Below are positions 54,253-62,482 of a stretch of 64,000 nt of DNA, one piece after another. Both the position numbers and the translations under genes were made by a program. Source of the stretch: Anatilimnocola floriformis (GTDB lineage Bacteria > Planctomycetota > Planctomycetia > Pirellulales > Pirellulaceae). The stretch's first letter is position 1, and every line of letters starts with the position of its first letter. Under the pieces are notes generated by a model, which had not been told where the DNA came from, made no database searches, and saw only the letters and a program-made list of their open reading frames with translations. The stretch lies in assembly GCF_024256385.1 (NCBI RefSeq), contig NZ_JAMLFW010000002.1:1426001-1490000 (forward strand). Reading direction: 5' to 3'.

Positions 54253-56352
54253 ATGGCCGCGACCACTTCACATCCGACCGCCGCAGCGCTGCTCGCCTAT
54301 GGGCAGGGGCGGCTTTCGCCGGGGGAGATGTCGGCCATCGAAACGCATCTGGCCGGGTGCGACAGCTGCTGCGAACTGCTGGCCGCGACGCCCGACGACA
54401 CGCTGATGATTCGGGCTCGCGAAGCGGCGACCAGCGGCTTTCGGGCTCATCAAAAAACGGTTCCCAGCCAACCGGCCAGCCCGCGCGAGATTCCGCAAGC
54501 CTTGAAGGATCATCCTCGCTATCGCGTGCTTGGTTTGATCGGCGCCGGCGGCATGGGGGCGGTTTATAAAGCCGAGCATCGGAAGATGGAACGGCTGGTC
54601 GCGCTGAAGGTCATCAACCCGGCGTTCGTTTCCAGTCCAGCCGCTCTCGAGCGCTTCGAGCGCGAAGTGAAGACCGCGGCCAAGCTCTCGCATCCGAACA
54701 TCGTCGCCGCCCACGATGCCGACGCGGCCGGTGATCTCCACTTTTTGGTGATGGAGTTCGTCGAAGGAATGAGCCTTGATCGGTTCGTTGCCTCCAAGGG
54801 GCCGTTGCCGCCGAATGTCGCGGCGAACTTGATTTGTCAGGCCGCCAACGGACTGCAGCACGCGCATGAAAAAGGAATGATCCATCGCGACATCAAGCCG
54901 CAGAACTTGATGCGGACGCGCGATGGCAGCTTGAAGATTCTCGACTTCGGCCTCGCGCGACTTGCCAGCCAGGCTTTGCAAAGTTCGCCAGGCGTGATCG
55001 AAGAACTACCGGAGCGCCCCGCCGATGCCACGCGCGCGGGTTCGCTCCTCGGCACGCCCGATTACATCGCGCCGGAGCAAGCCACCGACGCACACCTGGC
55101 CGACATTCGTGCCGATATCTATAGCCTTGGCTGCACGCTTTATTTTTTGCTCACGGCCGAACCGCCGTTCATCGGCGGCACGATGCTCGACAAGCTGCAC
55201 GCCCACAAAACGTGCGAGCCCACGCCGATTCGGCTCCGCCGGCCTGAAATTCCCGAAGAACTGATCGCCGTGCTCGAGCGGATGATGGCCAAGGATCCCG
55301 CCGATCGTTTTGCTCGCCCTGCTGATTTGGCGAAGGCATTGAAACCGATCGCGAATGCCCGGCCTGCAGCGACTGCGCCGCAAAACAGTGAAGTCAAAGT
55401 TGCCGTCGCGCCGTCGCCGACCGTTGCTGACGCGACAACCGCTCCTGCCGCCGAAGAGTTTTCGCTCGACCTCGTTACAACTCCGTCACTGTCGCCCAGC
55501 AAGACATTGCCTGCACCGAAAAAGAAAACCGAAGACGTTTCTCCTTGGCTGTGGGTCGGCGCTGCCGGCACGGCAGTGTTGATGATCGCCACATGTGCCT
55601 GGCTTCTCCTTGGCAATAACGGCAAGCAGCCGATTGCCAAGCAAAACGAAGTACCGAAACAGGAAGAGCAACAGCAGACGAAGAACGAAACTACACCGCC
55701 GAAGGTGACGAAGAAAAACCAGAGCAGCACAAAACAGTCGCAGGGAAACAATCAGAAGAATGTCGTGCCGACGCCGACGAGTCCGAAAAGAGTGCTGATG
55801 CTCCTGCCGCAGAACGAACTCTACTATCCCGACTACATCAACACGCGCAACAACCTGCCGCGTTCCATCCAACTCGTGACAGCCGCTGAGAAGAAAGAAC
55901 CCGTCGGCTTTCTACGATTTCCGGGCGATGCCACGCCCGATCCCATCACGCCTGATCTGGCCCTGTCCGATGGGGTGAAGGCCGCCGACTACGCCACGAT
56001 CATCTTCGTCGGCGGCAAAGCTCCCGAGCTCTGCACCGGTTCGGCTGGCCGCCAGGTGCGTCGGCTGCTCACTGAATTTCAGCAACAGAAAAAACCGATC
56101 ACCGCGATCTGCGCCGGCCAGCATGTGCCCGCGTTCCATGGTTACTTCGGCGCCGACCGCCGCGTGGCTGGCGGCCCGCACGTCAACGACCATCCCGACT
56201 TTGCCCGCACGCAAGCCACTCGCAAAGGCATGGGTGTCGAAGCCGAAGACAACATTCGCGACCGCAGTCGGCTGATCACCGCCGCCACAGCGTTCGACGG
56301 CAAAGACTTCGCCTGGAAAATCGCCGAAGCCATCAACGCGCCGTATCCGTAG
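54253..56352 (+). CDS. Ser/Thr kinase - transmembrane - DJ-1/PfpI fusion
   Basis: A 699-residue protein in four parts. Residues 1-60 are a zinc-finger-like element (His32, Cys36, Cys39), as in anti-sigma proteins. The kinase domain follows: GAGGMGAVY (97-105), Lys119, HRDIKPQN with Asp213, DFG at 231-233, then APEQ. A single membrane helix spans 432-453, then a Gln/Lys/Thr-rich linker. Residues 510-699 resemble the DJ-1/PfpI fold: RVLMLLPQNELYYPDYI, ATIIFVGG and PITAICAGQHV with candidate nucleophile Cys620. The last domain should lie outside the membrane. A kinase with a DJ-1/PfpI sensor is unusual. It is divergent from the DUF1549 gene. Confidence 0.9.
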   Translation: MAATTSHPTAAALLAYGQGRLSPGEMSAIETHLAGCDSCCELLAATPDDTLMIRAREAATSGFRAHQKTVPSQPASPREIPQALKDHPRYRVLGLIGAGGMGAVYKAEHRKMERLVALKVINPAFVSSPAALERFEREVKTAAKLSHPNIVAAHDADAAGDLHFLVMEFVEGMSLDRFVASKGPLPPNVAANLICQAANGLQHAHEKGMIHRDIKPQNLMRTRDGSLKILDFGLARLASQALQSSPGVIEELPERPADATRAGSLLGTPDYIAPEQATDAHLADIRADIYSLGCTLYFLLTAEPPFIGGTMLDKLHAHKTCEPTPIRLRRPEIPEELIAVLERMMAKDPADRFARPADLAKALKPIANARPAATAPQNSEVKVAVAPSPTVADATTAPAAEEFSLDLVTTPSLSPSKTLPAPKKKTEDVSPWLWVGAAGTAVLMIATCAWLLLGNNGKQPIAKQNEVPKQEEQQQTKNETTPPKVTKKNQSSTKQSQGNNQKNVVPTPTSPKRVLMLLPQNELYYPDYINTRNNLPRSIQLVTAAEKKEPVGFLRFPGDATPDPITPDLALSDGVKAADYATIIFVGGKAPELCTGSAGRQVRRLLTEFQQQKKPITAICAGQHVPAFHGYFGADRRVAGGPHVNDHPDFARTQATRKGMGVEAEDNIRDRSRLITAATAFDGKDFAWKIAEAINAPYP

Positions 56353-56372
56353 CCCGTCTTCAGGAAGCCCGA

Positions 56373-56430
56373 GCCGTAAGGCGAAGGTTTGAGCGCGAAG
56401 ACGCCAGGTCAACTAACGTGCGGCAGCACC
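56373..56430 (+). repeat. Degenerate half copy of the 185-bp element
   Basis: Just after the kinase gene, GGAAGCCCGAGCCGTAAGGC and GAAGGTTTGAGCGC recall the left end of the element at 40325, followed by CGTGCGGCAGCAC as in its interior. The right half is absent or has decayed. Boundaries are approximate. Confidence 0.6.
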
Positions 56431-56461
56431 AAAAAGCGGCGGGGCGTATGCGCCTCCAAAC

Positions 56462-57127
56462 TCATCGCGCCAACACTGCTGCGAGTTCACCCAGCATCAT
56501 GCAGGTGGCTCCCCAGATGGCGCGATTGGCGATTTGGAAGTGCGGCGCTGTGAAGGCCAGGCCGTGGCGGTCGATGTGAGTCGTGCCGCGGGCGGCGGGA
56601 TCGAAAAGACTAGTGAGAGGGACTTCGACGACCTCGGCAACTTCGCCGGGGTTGGGTTGCCAGGTGGGGGGATCGAAGCACAGGGCGAGGTGCGGGCGAA
56701 CGAGGACGTTGCTGACCCAGACATAGATCGGCGAGAGCTCGCCGACGACGCGCACTCGATGAGACACTTCGCGCGGAGCGAGTTCTTCGGCGTATTCGCG
56801 CAGCGCGGTTTGCTGACTTGATTCGCCGGCTTCGACCATACCGCCGGGAAGGCCGACTTGTCCCGCGTGCGATTTCATGTGCGTGGGTCGCAAGATCGCC
56901 GGCAAGTACCAGGAGTTGTTTTTCGGATAGAGAAGCAGCAGCACGGCGGCTTCGCGAAACTCGCGGGTCGTCGGACCGAAGTGCCGGCCGAAGGAAAGTT
57001 GCGGCGAGAAGGGCGTTTGACTCGCGCGGCCCGGCAAGCCGCGGGCGATCTGCTCGGCTAAGTGATCGGCGAGTTGCTCGGCCGACATCGCAAGTGCGGC
57101 GGGCATGACGAAGTTGCTGTTACTCAT
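56462..57127 (-). CDS. Nudix hydrolase, CoA-pyrophosphatase-like
   Basis: A 221-residue protein with the Nudix box at about 95-117, GGMVEAGESSQQTALREYAE followed by ELA. All metal-binding Glu residues are present, with Ala in place of the final Gly. Upstream, HMKSHAGQVGLPGG resembles the CoA-pyrophosphatase signature, so it may clean up CoA or its oxidised derivatives. Its ATG overlaps the stop of the large membrane protein gene upstream (ATGA), so the two form a coupled operon. Confidence 0.92.
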   Translation of the reverse strand: MSNSNFVMPAALAMSAEQLADHLAEQIARGLPGRASQTPFSPQLSFGRHFGPTTREFREAAVLLLLYPKNNSWYLPAILRPTHMKSHAGQVGLPGGMVEAGESSQQTALREYAEELAPREVSHRVRVVGELSPIYVWVSNVLVRPHLALCFDPPTWQPNPGEVAEVVEVPLTSLFDPAARGTTHIDRHGLAFTAPHFQIANRAIWGATCMMLGELAAVLAR

Positions 57128-58932
57128 GGCCCCACCTTTGGCAGAGGGGGCACGGCGTACACTTCATAGGCCGGGTTCTGAGCGTGGACGGCGGGATAGA
57201 CACGCGGAAAATTCAAGCCGCGTTTGGCTCGCGTCCGATCGAGCACGATGTACTTCACATTGTATTTATGCGCGATGGCGAGCAGCCGCGGCTCGATGTG
57301 CGCGGCCAAGTCATCTTCGAATGTGGCTCGCGGATAAACCTCATCCATGGCGGCTTTCCACTTTGCGAGGCCCGCGGCGTCTTGCGGCACGTCTTTCCAG
57401 TTCACTACTTCAGGCCGCTGGGCATACCACTTAAAGGTCTGCTGCCGCCGCGGCGTGAGGAAACGCGCATCGCTCGGCGTTTCGTACTTGATCCACAAAC
57501 AAACATCCTGCCAGCGCTCAAATAACTCCGGCAGCAGCATTTCGGCGACCGCCTGTTCGTCTTTGGTCGCGGGAGTCTGCGTTGGTTTCGGCTGCAGGAA
57601 CGCGGCTGGCACGCGAACTTCATTGCGCTGCTGCACCGTTAGCGCGACATCTGCACCGACAGCAACAATTGCCAGAAAAACCAAGACCCCAAAGACCGCC
57701 GGCCGTGACTGTTGGCGGCGAGAGATTTCTTGCGCGAGCGCGATGGCGACACTGGCCGCGAGCATGGTGTCGCTGAGGCGAAACCAATAGTAACGGAGCA
57801 ACTTTGCGGCCAGCTCGCGCTGATAGAGGAGCGATTGATCGATGATCGCGCCACAGAGTCCCATCAGCACAGCGCCGAGCGTGAAGATGTGGAGCGCTCG
57901 GAGTCGCACATCGTGCCGTTGTTGCCAGGCGAGCACGGCCCAGGTGATGAGCAGCACCAAGTGGCGGGCCATGAAAAAATGATCGAAGCGGTGAAAGACC
58001 AAATGATGGCCGAGGCGTTCGAAGACGTAGGCGGTGGCTGCTTCGCGAGCGACATCCGATTCGACGCCGCGGTTGAGGAGCACGGCGGGGAGCAGGCCGG
58101 GCAATGAGAGAATAAATCCGCCGATCACAGCAGGAGCCATTCGCCACAGACTGGGCGTTTCGGCCTTCGGCTTCAAAAACAATTCGATCAGCCACACGCC
58201 GCCGAGGAGCAAGCAGCCCCAACCGCCGATCAGCACGTGAAAGGCCGCAGCCGTTCCCATCAGCAGCCAGGCGGGTGTCCACCGCCGGCGCACGAGGCAT
58301 TCGAGCGATAGAAAAAAGAATACGTAGGAAAAGCTCTTCGCTTCGATGCCGCCGATGATCCATTCGCCGGCGAGATGAAACCAGCGCGTGAAGATCAACA
58401 GCAGGCCGCCGCTGAGAATCGAAAACAAGGGCTTTGGCACGAGGGCCACGCTCAGCCGTTGCCACGACCAGGCGAGGAGCAGCCAAGTCACGCCGCGGCC
58501 GATCCAAGCCGTCGCGGTGAGCGAGCAGAATTTCGTCACCCAGCCAAAGCACCAATAAAACGTCAGGTGAGCATCGGCAGATTCCAAAAAGAGATCGCCG
58601 CGGCACCAAGCCGGATCCCAATAGTGTTTGGCCTTCGGCAGGTAATGCGATTCGCCAACGCCCGGCGGCGGCGAACCGGCGATCAGAAAAAACAGCAGCA
58701 GAATGAAGAGTGTCTCGACGGCGGCCAGCTTCCAGCCGTAACTGCGCACCGCGCCGGAATCGATTACTTCCAGCAGCGGGGGAGAAGGGCGCGAGATCAC
58801 AGGAATCAGGAGGGTTTTGGGAAACGAGGTGGGAATCGTCAACGACTGTGCGGCGGAATATTTCAAACTAATCCCTCGCCCGGAAAGTCGCCAGTCAGTA
58901 GGACGGGCTTCGCAGCACTTCGATCCTCCCAT
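57124..58932 (-). CDS. Large multi-helix membrane protein (DUF6798-like)
   Basis: About 600 residues. After a 70-residue lead come roughly ten membrane helices, including VETLFILLLFFLIAGSPPP, GGLLLIFTRWF, AFHVLIGGWGCLLLGGVWLI and AVFGVLVFLAIVAVGADVAL. The last 150 residues are a soluble domain with LLPELFERWQDVCLWIKYET and KYIVLDRTRAKRGL. The overall plan recalls glycosyltransferase-like planctomycete membrane proteins; the DUF6798 name is given from memory. Start uncertain: ATG at 58932, with TTG and GTG alternatives further in. The stop overlaps the Nudix start. Confidence 0.75.
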   Translation of the reverse strand: MGGSKCCEARPTDWRLSGRGISLKYSAAQSLTIPTSFPKTLLIPVISRPSPPLLEVIDSGAVRSYGWKLAAVETLFILLLFFLIAGSPPPGVGESHYLPKAKHYWDPAWCRGDLFLESADAHLTFYWCFGWVTKFCSLTATAWIGRGVTWLLLAWSWQRLSVALVPKPLFSILSGGLLLIFTRWFHLAGEWIIGGIEAKSFSYVFFFLSLECLVRRRWTPAWLLMGTAAAFHVLIGGWGCLLLGGVWLIELFLKPKAETPSLWRMAPAVIGGFILSLPGLLPAVLLNRGVESDVAREAATAYVFERLGHHLVFHRFDHFFMARHLVLLITWAVLAWQQRHDVRLRALHIFTLGAVLMGLCGAIIDQSLLYQRELAAKLLRYYWFRLSDTMLAASVAIALAQEISRRQQSRPAVFGVLVFLAIVAVGADVALTVQQRNEVRVPAAFLQPKPTQTPATKDEQAVAEMLLPELFERWQDVCLWIKYETPSDARFLTPRRQQTFKWYAQRPEVVNWKDVPQDAAGLAKWKAAMDEVYPRATFEDDLAAHIEPRLLAIAHKYNVKYIVLDRTRAKRGLNFPRVYPAVHAQNPAYEVYAVPPLPKVGP

Positions 58933-58957
58933 TTTCGCCGGGCGCTGGGAGTTCGCC

Positions 58958-59593
58958 TTACCGAATGCCCGCGGCGACCGACAGGGGCGGGGTTGCTGAC
59001 TTGCGAGCAAAGAGTGCTCTCAGCCGCCAGCCGAGCGTAACAGCGGCGGCCGACATGGCGATGGCCGCAATCAGATTCATCCACCAACGCGACTGAGGTG
59101 GCGGCACCATTTCGCGATCCGGGAGTTCGGTTTCGACCGCCAATTTTCCGTCCTTCAGCGTAACCGCGTATTGCGTCGTCTTGCCTGATTTACTCTTCTC
59201 GACGATCGTGCTGGGAGGATTGATTTTCACGCTGAGGACTCCCTCGGCTTCGTCGGTCAGCCATTTCAGCGAAGGATCTTTCTTGACTCGGCTGGCAAAT
59301 TCTTCGCGCTTCATCGCGAGGAGTTGAAAATCTGTGATCCGCCGTTCTGACCTCAATTGAAAGGATTCTGAATCCTTAATCTCGACGTATGTGTGCGGGT
59401 GAACTGGACCGCCGTGGAAAGTCAGGAACCGCAGGTGGAACACGTACTCCTTGTTCAATTCGTCAACGCCCGTGAATTTGACTGATGGCTGGGTGTAAGT
59501 GAAATTGTTCGGGAGGGGGAGATCTGCCCAGGCGATCGGTTGCGAGCAAACAGCCAGTAGGAGTGCGACCAGAAGCGTAAATCGAGAGCGCAT
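58958..59593 (-). CDS. Exported protein with C-terminal membrane anchor
   Basis: A 211-residue protein with signal peptide (FTLLVALLLAVCSQPIAWA), a beta-rich outer domain (VFHLRFLTFHGGPVHPHTYV; FQLRSERRITDFQLLAMKR) and a C-terminal membrane helix (WWMNLIAAIAMSAAAVTLGW) with a basic cytoplasmic end. No family is recognised. It precedes the large membrane protein gene by 25 bases on the same strand, so the three genes down to the Nudix hydrolase may form one operon. Confidence 0.8.
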   Translation of the reverse strand: MRSRFTLLVALLLAVCSQPIAWADLPLPNNFTYTQPSVKFTGVDELNKEYVFHLRFLTFHGGPVHPHTYVEIKDSESFQLRSERRITDFQLLAMKREEFASRVKKDPSLKWLTDEAEGVLSVKINPPSTIVEKSKSGKTTQYAVTLKDGKLAVETELPDREMVPPPQSRWWMNLIAAIAMSAAAVTLGWRLRALFARKSATPPLSVAAGIR

Positions 59594-59958
59594 AGCGGCT
59601 GCCTTCCTAAATGAACTCGCGCGAGGGTGCTATCGATCACTATACCCGTTTGCGACGGTGCGGTGCTGTTGACGTGCTGCCCTGTGACTTAGGGACAAAA
59701 TGGCCAGCCGTTGTTGCAGTTCCGGCTTTTGTTGGCTGCCTCAGGTGGCAGGCAGAAGACCGGCTAAAGTTGGGACTCCAACATTTCCACTACTAATTCT
59801 GTCGCGCTCGTCATTTACCGCCGCTTCACTTACCGGGGGTTTCAGCGGTATACTGCGGAAACGGGCGCGGCGGCATCGATGAGTAGCAGTTTAATCGGGT
59901 ACTCCCGGCATTTTTCGGGTACTCCCGGTATTTAACGGGTGGGACGAAAGGGAATCGC
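59594..59958. other. Divergent promoter region upstream of citrate synthase
   Basis: A 365-base region between the minus-strand membrane protein and gltA. Apart from the direct repeats at 59896-59940 I see no gene or hairpin; open frames here are short and lack ribosome sites. Confidence 0.5.
59896..59940 (+). promoter_or_regulatory. 20-bp-period direct repeats upstream of gltA (candidate operator)
   Basis: Two units, CGGGTACTCCCGGCATTTTT (59896-59915) and CGGGTACTCCCGGTATTTAA (59916-59935), and a third partial CGGGT (59936-59940). Each unit is also a short inverted repeat (CGGG-TACT-CCCG). The period is about two helical turns, fitting a protein bound to one face of DNA. The block ends 18 bases before the gltA start codon. 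Confidence 0.5.
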
Positions 59959-61293
59959 ATGGCAGAAGTTGCCAAGGGGTCGGACAAGCCAATCGACGGA
60001 ATCAAACTAGCAGAGCCAGCCCATGTGCGCCTGGGAGGCAAAGAATTCGACCTGCCGGTTGTCATCGGGACGGAAAATGAACGGGGCGTCGACGTTTCGA
60101 AGCTGCTCGCCTCGACCGGGCACATCACGCTCGACGACGGCTATGCGAACACTGGTTCGTGCACCTCGGCGGTCACGTTTTTGGACGGCGACCGCGGCAT
60201 TCTGCGGTATCGCGGTTATGCCATCGAAGAACTCGCGCAGGGCTGCGACTTTTTGGAAGTTGCCCACCTGCTGATCTACGGCGAATTGCCCACGCAGGCG
60301 GAACTCGAAACGTTCCGAAATTCGATTCGCCGCCACACGATGATTCACGAGGAAATGCGGGCCTTTTACAACGGCTTTCCGCGCGACGCCCACCCGATGG
60401 CGATTCTGTCGTCGGTGGTCAGCGCCCTCTCAACCTTTTATCAAGACTCGCTCGATCCAATGGATCCACGGCAAGTCGAAGTTTCGATCCACCGCCTGCT
60501 CGCCAAGCTGCCAACGATCGCGGCTTATAGCTATAAGAAATCGGCCGGTCAGCCGTTCATCTATCCGCAAAACGATCTGACCTACTGCCAGAACTTTTTG
60601 CAAATGATGTTCGCCGTTCCTTGCGAACCGTATGAGTTCGATGCCGATGCGGTGGCCGCGCTGAATCTGCTCCTCATCGTCCACGCCGATCACGAGCAAA
60701 ACTGCAGCACCTCGACGGTGCGGATGGTTGGTTCGTCGAATGCCAATCTCTTCGCGTCGATCTCGGCAGGCATCAGTGCGCTGTGGGGTCCGCTGCACGG
60801 CGGAGCCAACGAAGCCGTGGTGCAAATGCTCGAAAAGATCATTGCCGACGGCGGCGACGTCGGCAAATCGGTCGCCATGGCGAAGGATAAGAAGAGCAAC
60901 TTCCGCCTGATGGGTTTTGGCCATCGCGTTTATAAGAACTTCGATCCCCGCTGCAAAATCATCAAGCAAGCCTGCGACAAACTGCTGGCCAAGCTCAAGG
61001 TCGACGACCCGCTGTTTCACGTTGCTCAGCAGCTCGAACAAGTGGCCCTTAGCGACGAATACTTCATCGAGCGCAAGCTGTACCCCAACGTCGACTTCTA
61101 CAGCGGCGTGATCTATCGGGCCCTCGGCATTCCGATGCAGATGTTCACGGTGCTATTCGCCATGGGCCGGTTGCCCGGCTGGATTGCCCACTGGGTGGAA
61201 ATGCACAAGAGCCCCACGAAGCGGATCTATCGCCCCCGGCAGATCTATACCGGTGCGCCCGAACGCGAGTTTAAGTCGATCGAGAAGCGGTAA
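59959..61293 (+). CDS. gltA: Citrate synthase
   Basis: A 444-residue enzyme condensing acetyl-CoA and oxaloacetate to citrate. The active-site residues of the hexameric bacterial type are visible: His in LHGGANEA, His in GFGHRVYK, and Asp in VDFYSGVIYRALG. Also seen are YANTGSCTSAVTFLDGD near the start and FVxA-like NLFASISAGISALWGPL. The ATG at 59959 follows an AAGGGA site. A ferredoxin and P-II gene follow on the same strand with gaps of 157 and 108 bases, hinting at shared carbon/nitrogen control. Confidence 0.97.
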   Translation: MAEVAKGSDKPIDGIKLAEPAHVRLGGKEFDLPVVIGTENERGVDVSKLLASTGHITLDDGYANTGSCTSAVTFLDGDRGILRYRGYAIEELAQGCDFLEVAHLLIYGELPTQAELETFRNSIRRHTMIHEEMRAFYNGFPRDAHPMAILSSVVSALSTFYQDSLDPMDPRQVEVSIHRLLAKLPTIAAYSYKKSAGQPFIYPQNDLTYCQNFLQMMFAVPCEPYEFDADAVAALNLLLIVHADHEQNCSTSTVRMVGSSNANLFASISAGISALWGPLHGGANEAVVQMLEKIIADGGDVGKSVAMAKDKKSNFRLMGFGHRVYKNFDPRCKIIKQACDKLLAKLKVDDPLFHVAQQLEQVALSDEYFIERKLYPNVDFYSGVIYRALGIPMQMFTVLFAMGRLPGWIAHWVEMHKSPTKRIYRPRQIYTGAPEREFKSIEKR

Positions 61294-61353
61294 TCGGGCT
61301 TAACCCGTAAATGGCAGCGGGGTATGATGGCTGAGGCGATTTGAGCCGCCAGT

Positions 61354-61395
61354 CCCTCACCCCTGCCCTCTCCCCGGAGGACCGAGGAGAGGGAG
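61354..61395. repeat. CCCTCACCCC repeat, copy 1
   Basis: CCCTCACCCCTGCCCTCTCC, then CCGGAGGACCGAGGAGAGGGAG. The ends pair as an imperfect hairpin (CCCTCTCC/GGAGAGGG). A similar sequence lies at 61898-61940. Confidence 0.7.
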
Positions 61396-61450
61396 TTCGG
61401 AATTTGATTTCCTAATCTCTTCATCTCTAACCTCTAGCCCCTTCCCCGCC

Positions 61451-61852
61451 ATGCCCCTCGTTAAGTTCACCAAAGAGAAGAAAGAAATCGAAGTTCCCGT
61501 CGGGGCCAACCTGCGGAACGAAGCCATCAAGGCCGGCATCAACCTGAACCAAGGTTTGAACGGCATTGGCGCTTCGGTCAATCGGTTTATGAACTGCAAA
61601 GGGATGGGCATGTGCGGCACCTGCCGCGTGCTGATCACCGCCGGGATCGAAAACACCAACAAGCTGACGATGGCTGAGTGGTTGAAGTTCAAGACGGTTC
61701 TTCCCACGCCAGTGCCGGATCCGATCCCCGCCCTCGCTTACATCGGCCACGAAGAAGAAATGCGGCTCGCCTGCTGCACGGTGGTCCAAGGCGATATCAC
61801 GGTTGAGAGCGGGCCCGAAGTGAATCTGTTCGGCGAGAACTTCTTCAGCTAG
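61451..61852 (+). CDS. [2Fe-2S] ferredoxin
   Basis: A 133-residue plant-type ferredoxin. The cluster ligands are Cys49, Cys55 and Cys58 in NCKGMGMCGTC, and Cys108 or Cys109 in RLACCTVVQGDI. An insert of about 25 residues between the third and fourth ligands (WLKFKTVLPTPVPDPIPALA) is longer than usual. It likely carries electrons to an oxidoreductase elsewhere in the chromosome. It sits between citrate synthase and P-II. Confidence 0.93.
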   Translation: MPLVKFTKEKKEIEVPVGANLRNEAIKAGINLNQGLNGIGASVNRFMNCKGMGMCGTCRVLITAGIENTNKLTMAEWLKFKTVLPTPVPDPIPALAYIGHEEEMRLACCTVVQGDITVESGPEVNLFGENFFS

Positions 61853-61897
61853 GTTCGTTTACGTTTCACGAGACGCGGGGTTAAACTCGCAGCTCGG

Positions 61898-61940
61898 CCC
61901 CTCACCCCAACCCTCTCCCCGGAGTACCGAGGCGAGGGAG
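61898..61940. repeat. CCCTCACCCC repeat, copy 2
   Basis: CCCCTCACCCCAACCCTCTC, then CCCGGAGTACCGAGGCGAGGGAG; same family as 61354-61395 and likewise placed just before a gene of the gltA cluster. Confidence 0.7.
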
Positions 61941-61960
61941 TAATACAAACGGTGAGTTGA

Positions 61961-62272
61961 GTGAAGCAAGTCCTCGCTGTCGTCAAACCGCATCTGGCAG
62001 AGCCTGTGATCGAAGCGCTGCTGCGAGCGCCGGTCGAGGCTCTCACCGTTCGCGAAGTCCGCGGCTATGGCCGGCAAAAGGACTATCTGAACCAATACGG
62101 CGAGACAGAGTACGCGCTCGCCTTTCTCCCGAAGCTCGAAATCGAAGTTTGGGTCGACGACAGTCGGCTGCAAGAAGTGCTCGAGCTCATTCAGCAAACC
62201 GCCAGCACCGGCCGTTTAGGCGACGGCAAGATCATGGTGCTGCCAGTTAAGGCATTTCACCCGCTGGGCTAA
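61961..62272 (+). CDS. P-II-family nitrogen regulator, C-terminally altered
   Basis: A 103-residue P-II protein starting at GTG 61961. Numbering follows E. coli GlnB closely: EVRGYGRQK (32-40), the T-loop with Tyr51 in GETEYALAFLPK, and the B-loop GRLGDGK with Lys90. After VLPV the usual C-terminus with the nucleotide-binding arginines (101 and 103 in E. coli) is replaced by KAFHPLG and stops. ATP binding may therefore be changed. Partners usually include AmtB or glutamine synthetase regulators; none is nearby. It is preceded by a CCCTCACCCC repeat. Confidence 0.9.
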   Translation: MKQVLAVVKPHLAEPVIEALLRAPVEALTVREVRGYGRQKDYLNQYGETEYALAFLPKLEIEVWVDDSRLQEVLELIQQTASTGRLGDGKIMVLPVKAFHPLG

Positions 62273-62291
62273 AGCGACCTGCGGATAGCAT

Positions 62292-62477
62292 CGATTGCTT
62301 CAGCAATCGACGTCGCGCCAGCGAAAAGAGGCACAGCTATATTCGTCAGTGCCGCAAGCGAACCCGGCTTTAATTTCCAGCCTGAAAAGTTCGCCGATGG
62401 CGAACGTCGCTCAAGCTGCGACGTTCAACAGGATGCCTCTTGTCGCTGCGCGACATGGATTGCGGGGCGCAATCCAT
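62292..62477. repeat. Series of four hairpins after the P-II gene
   Basis: Palindromes at 62292-62309 (CGATTGCTTCAGCAATCG), 62402-62426 (GAACGTCGC ... GCGACGTTC), 62441-62455 (TGTCGCTGCGCGACA) and 62455-62477 (ATGGATTGC ... GCAATCCAT). They lie between convergent genes and may act as terminators or be a decayed repeat cluster. Confidence 0.65.
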
Positions 62478-62482
62478 GCTAA

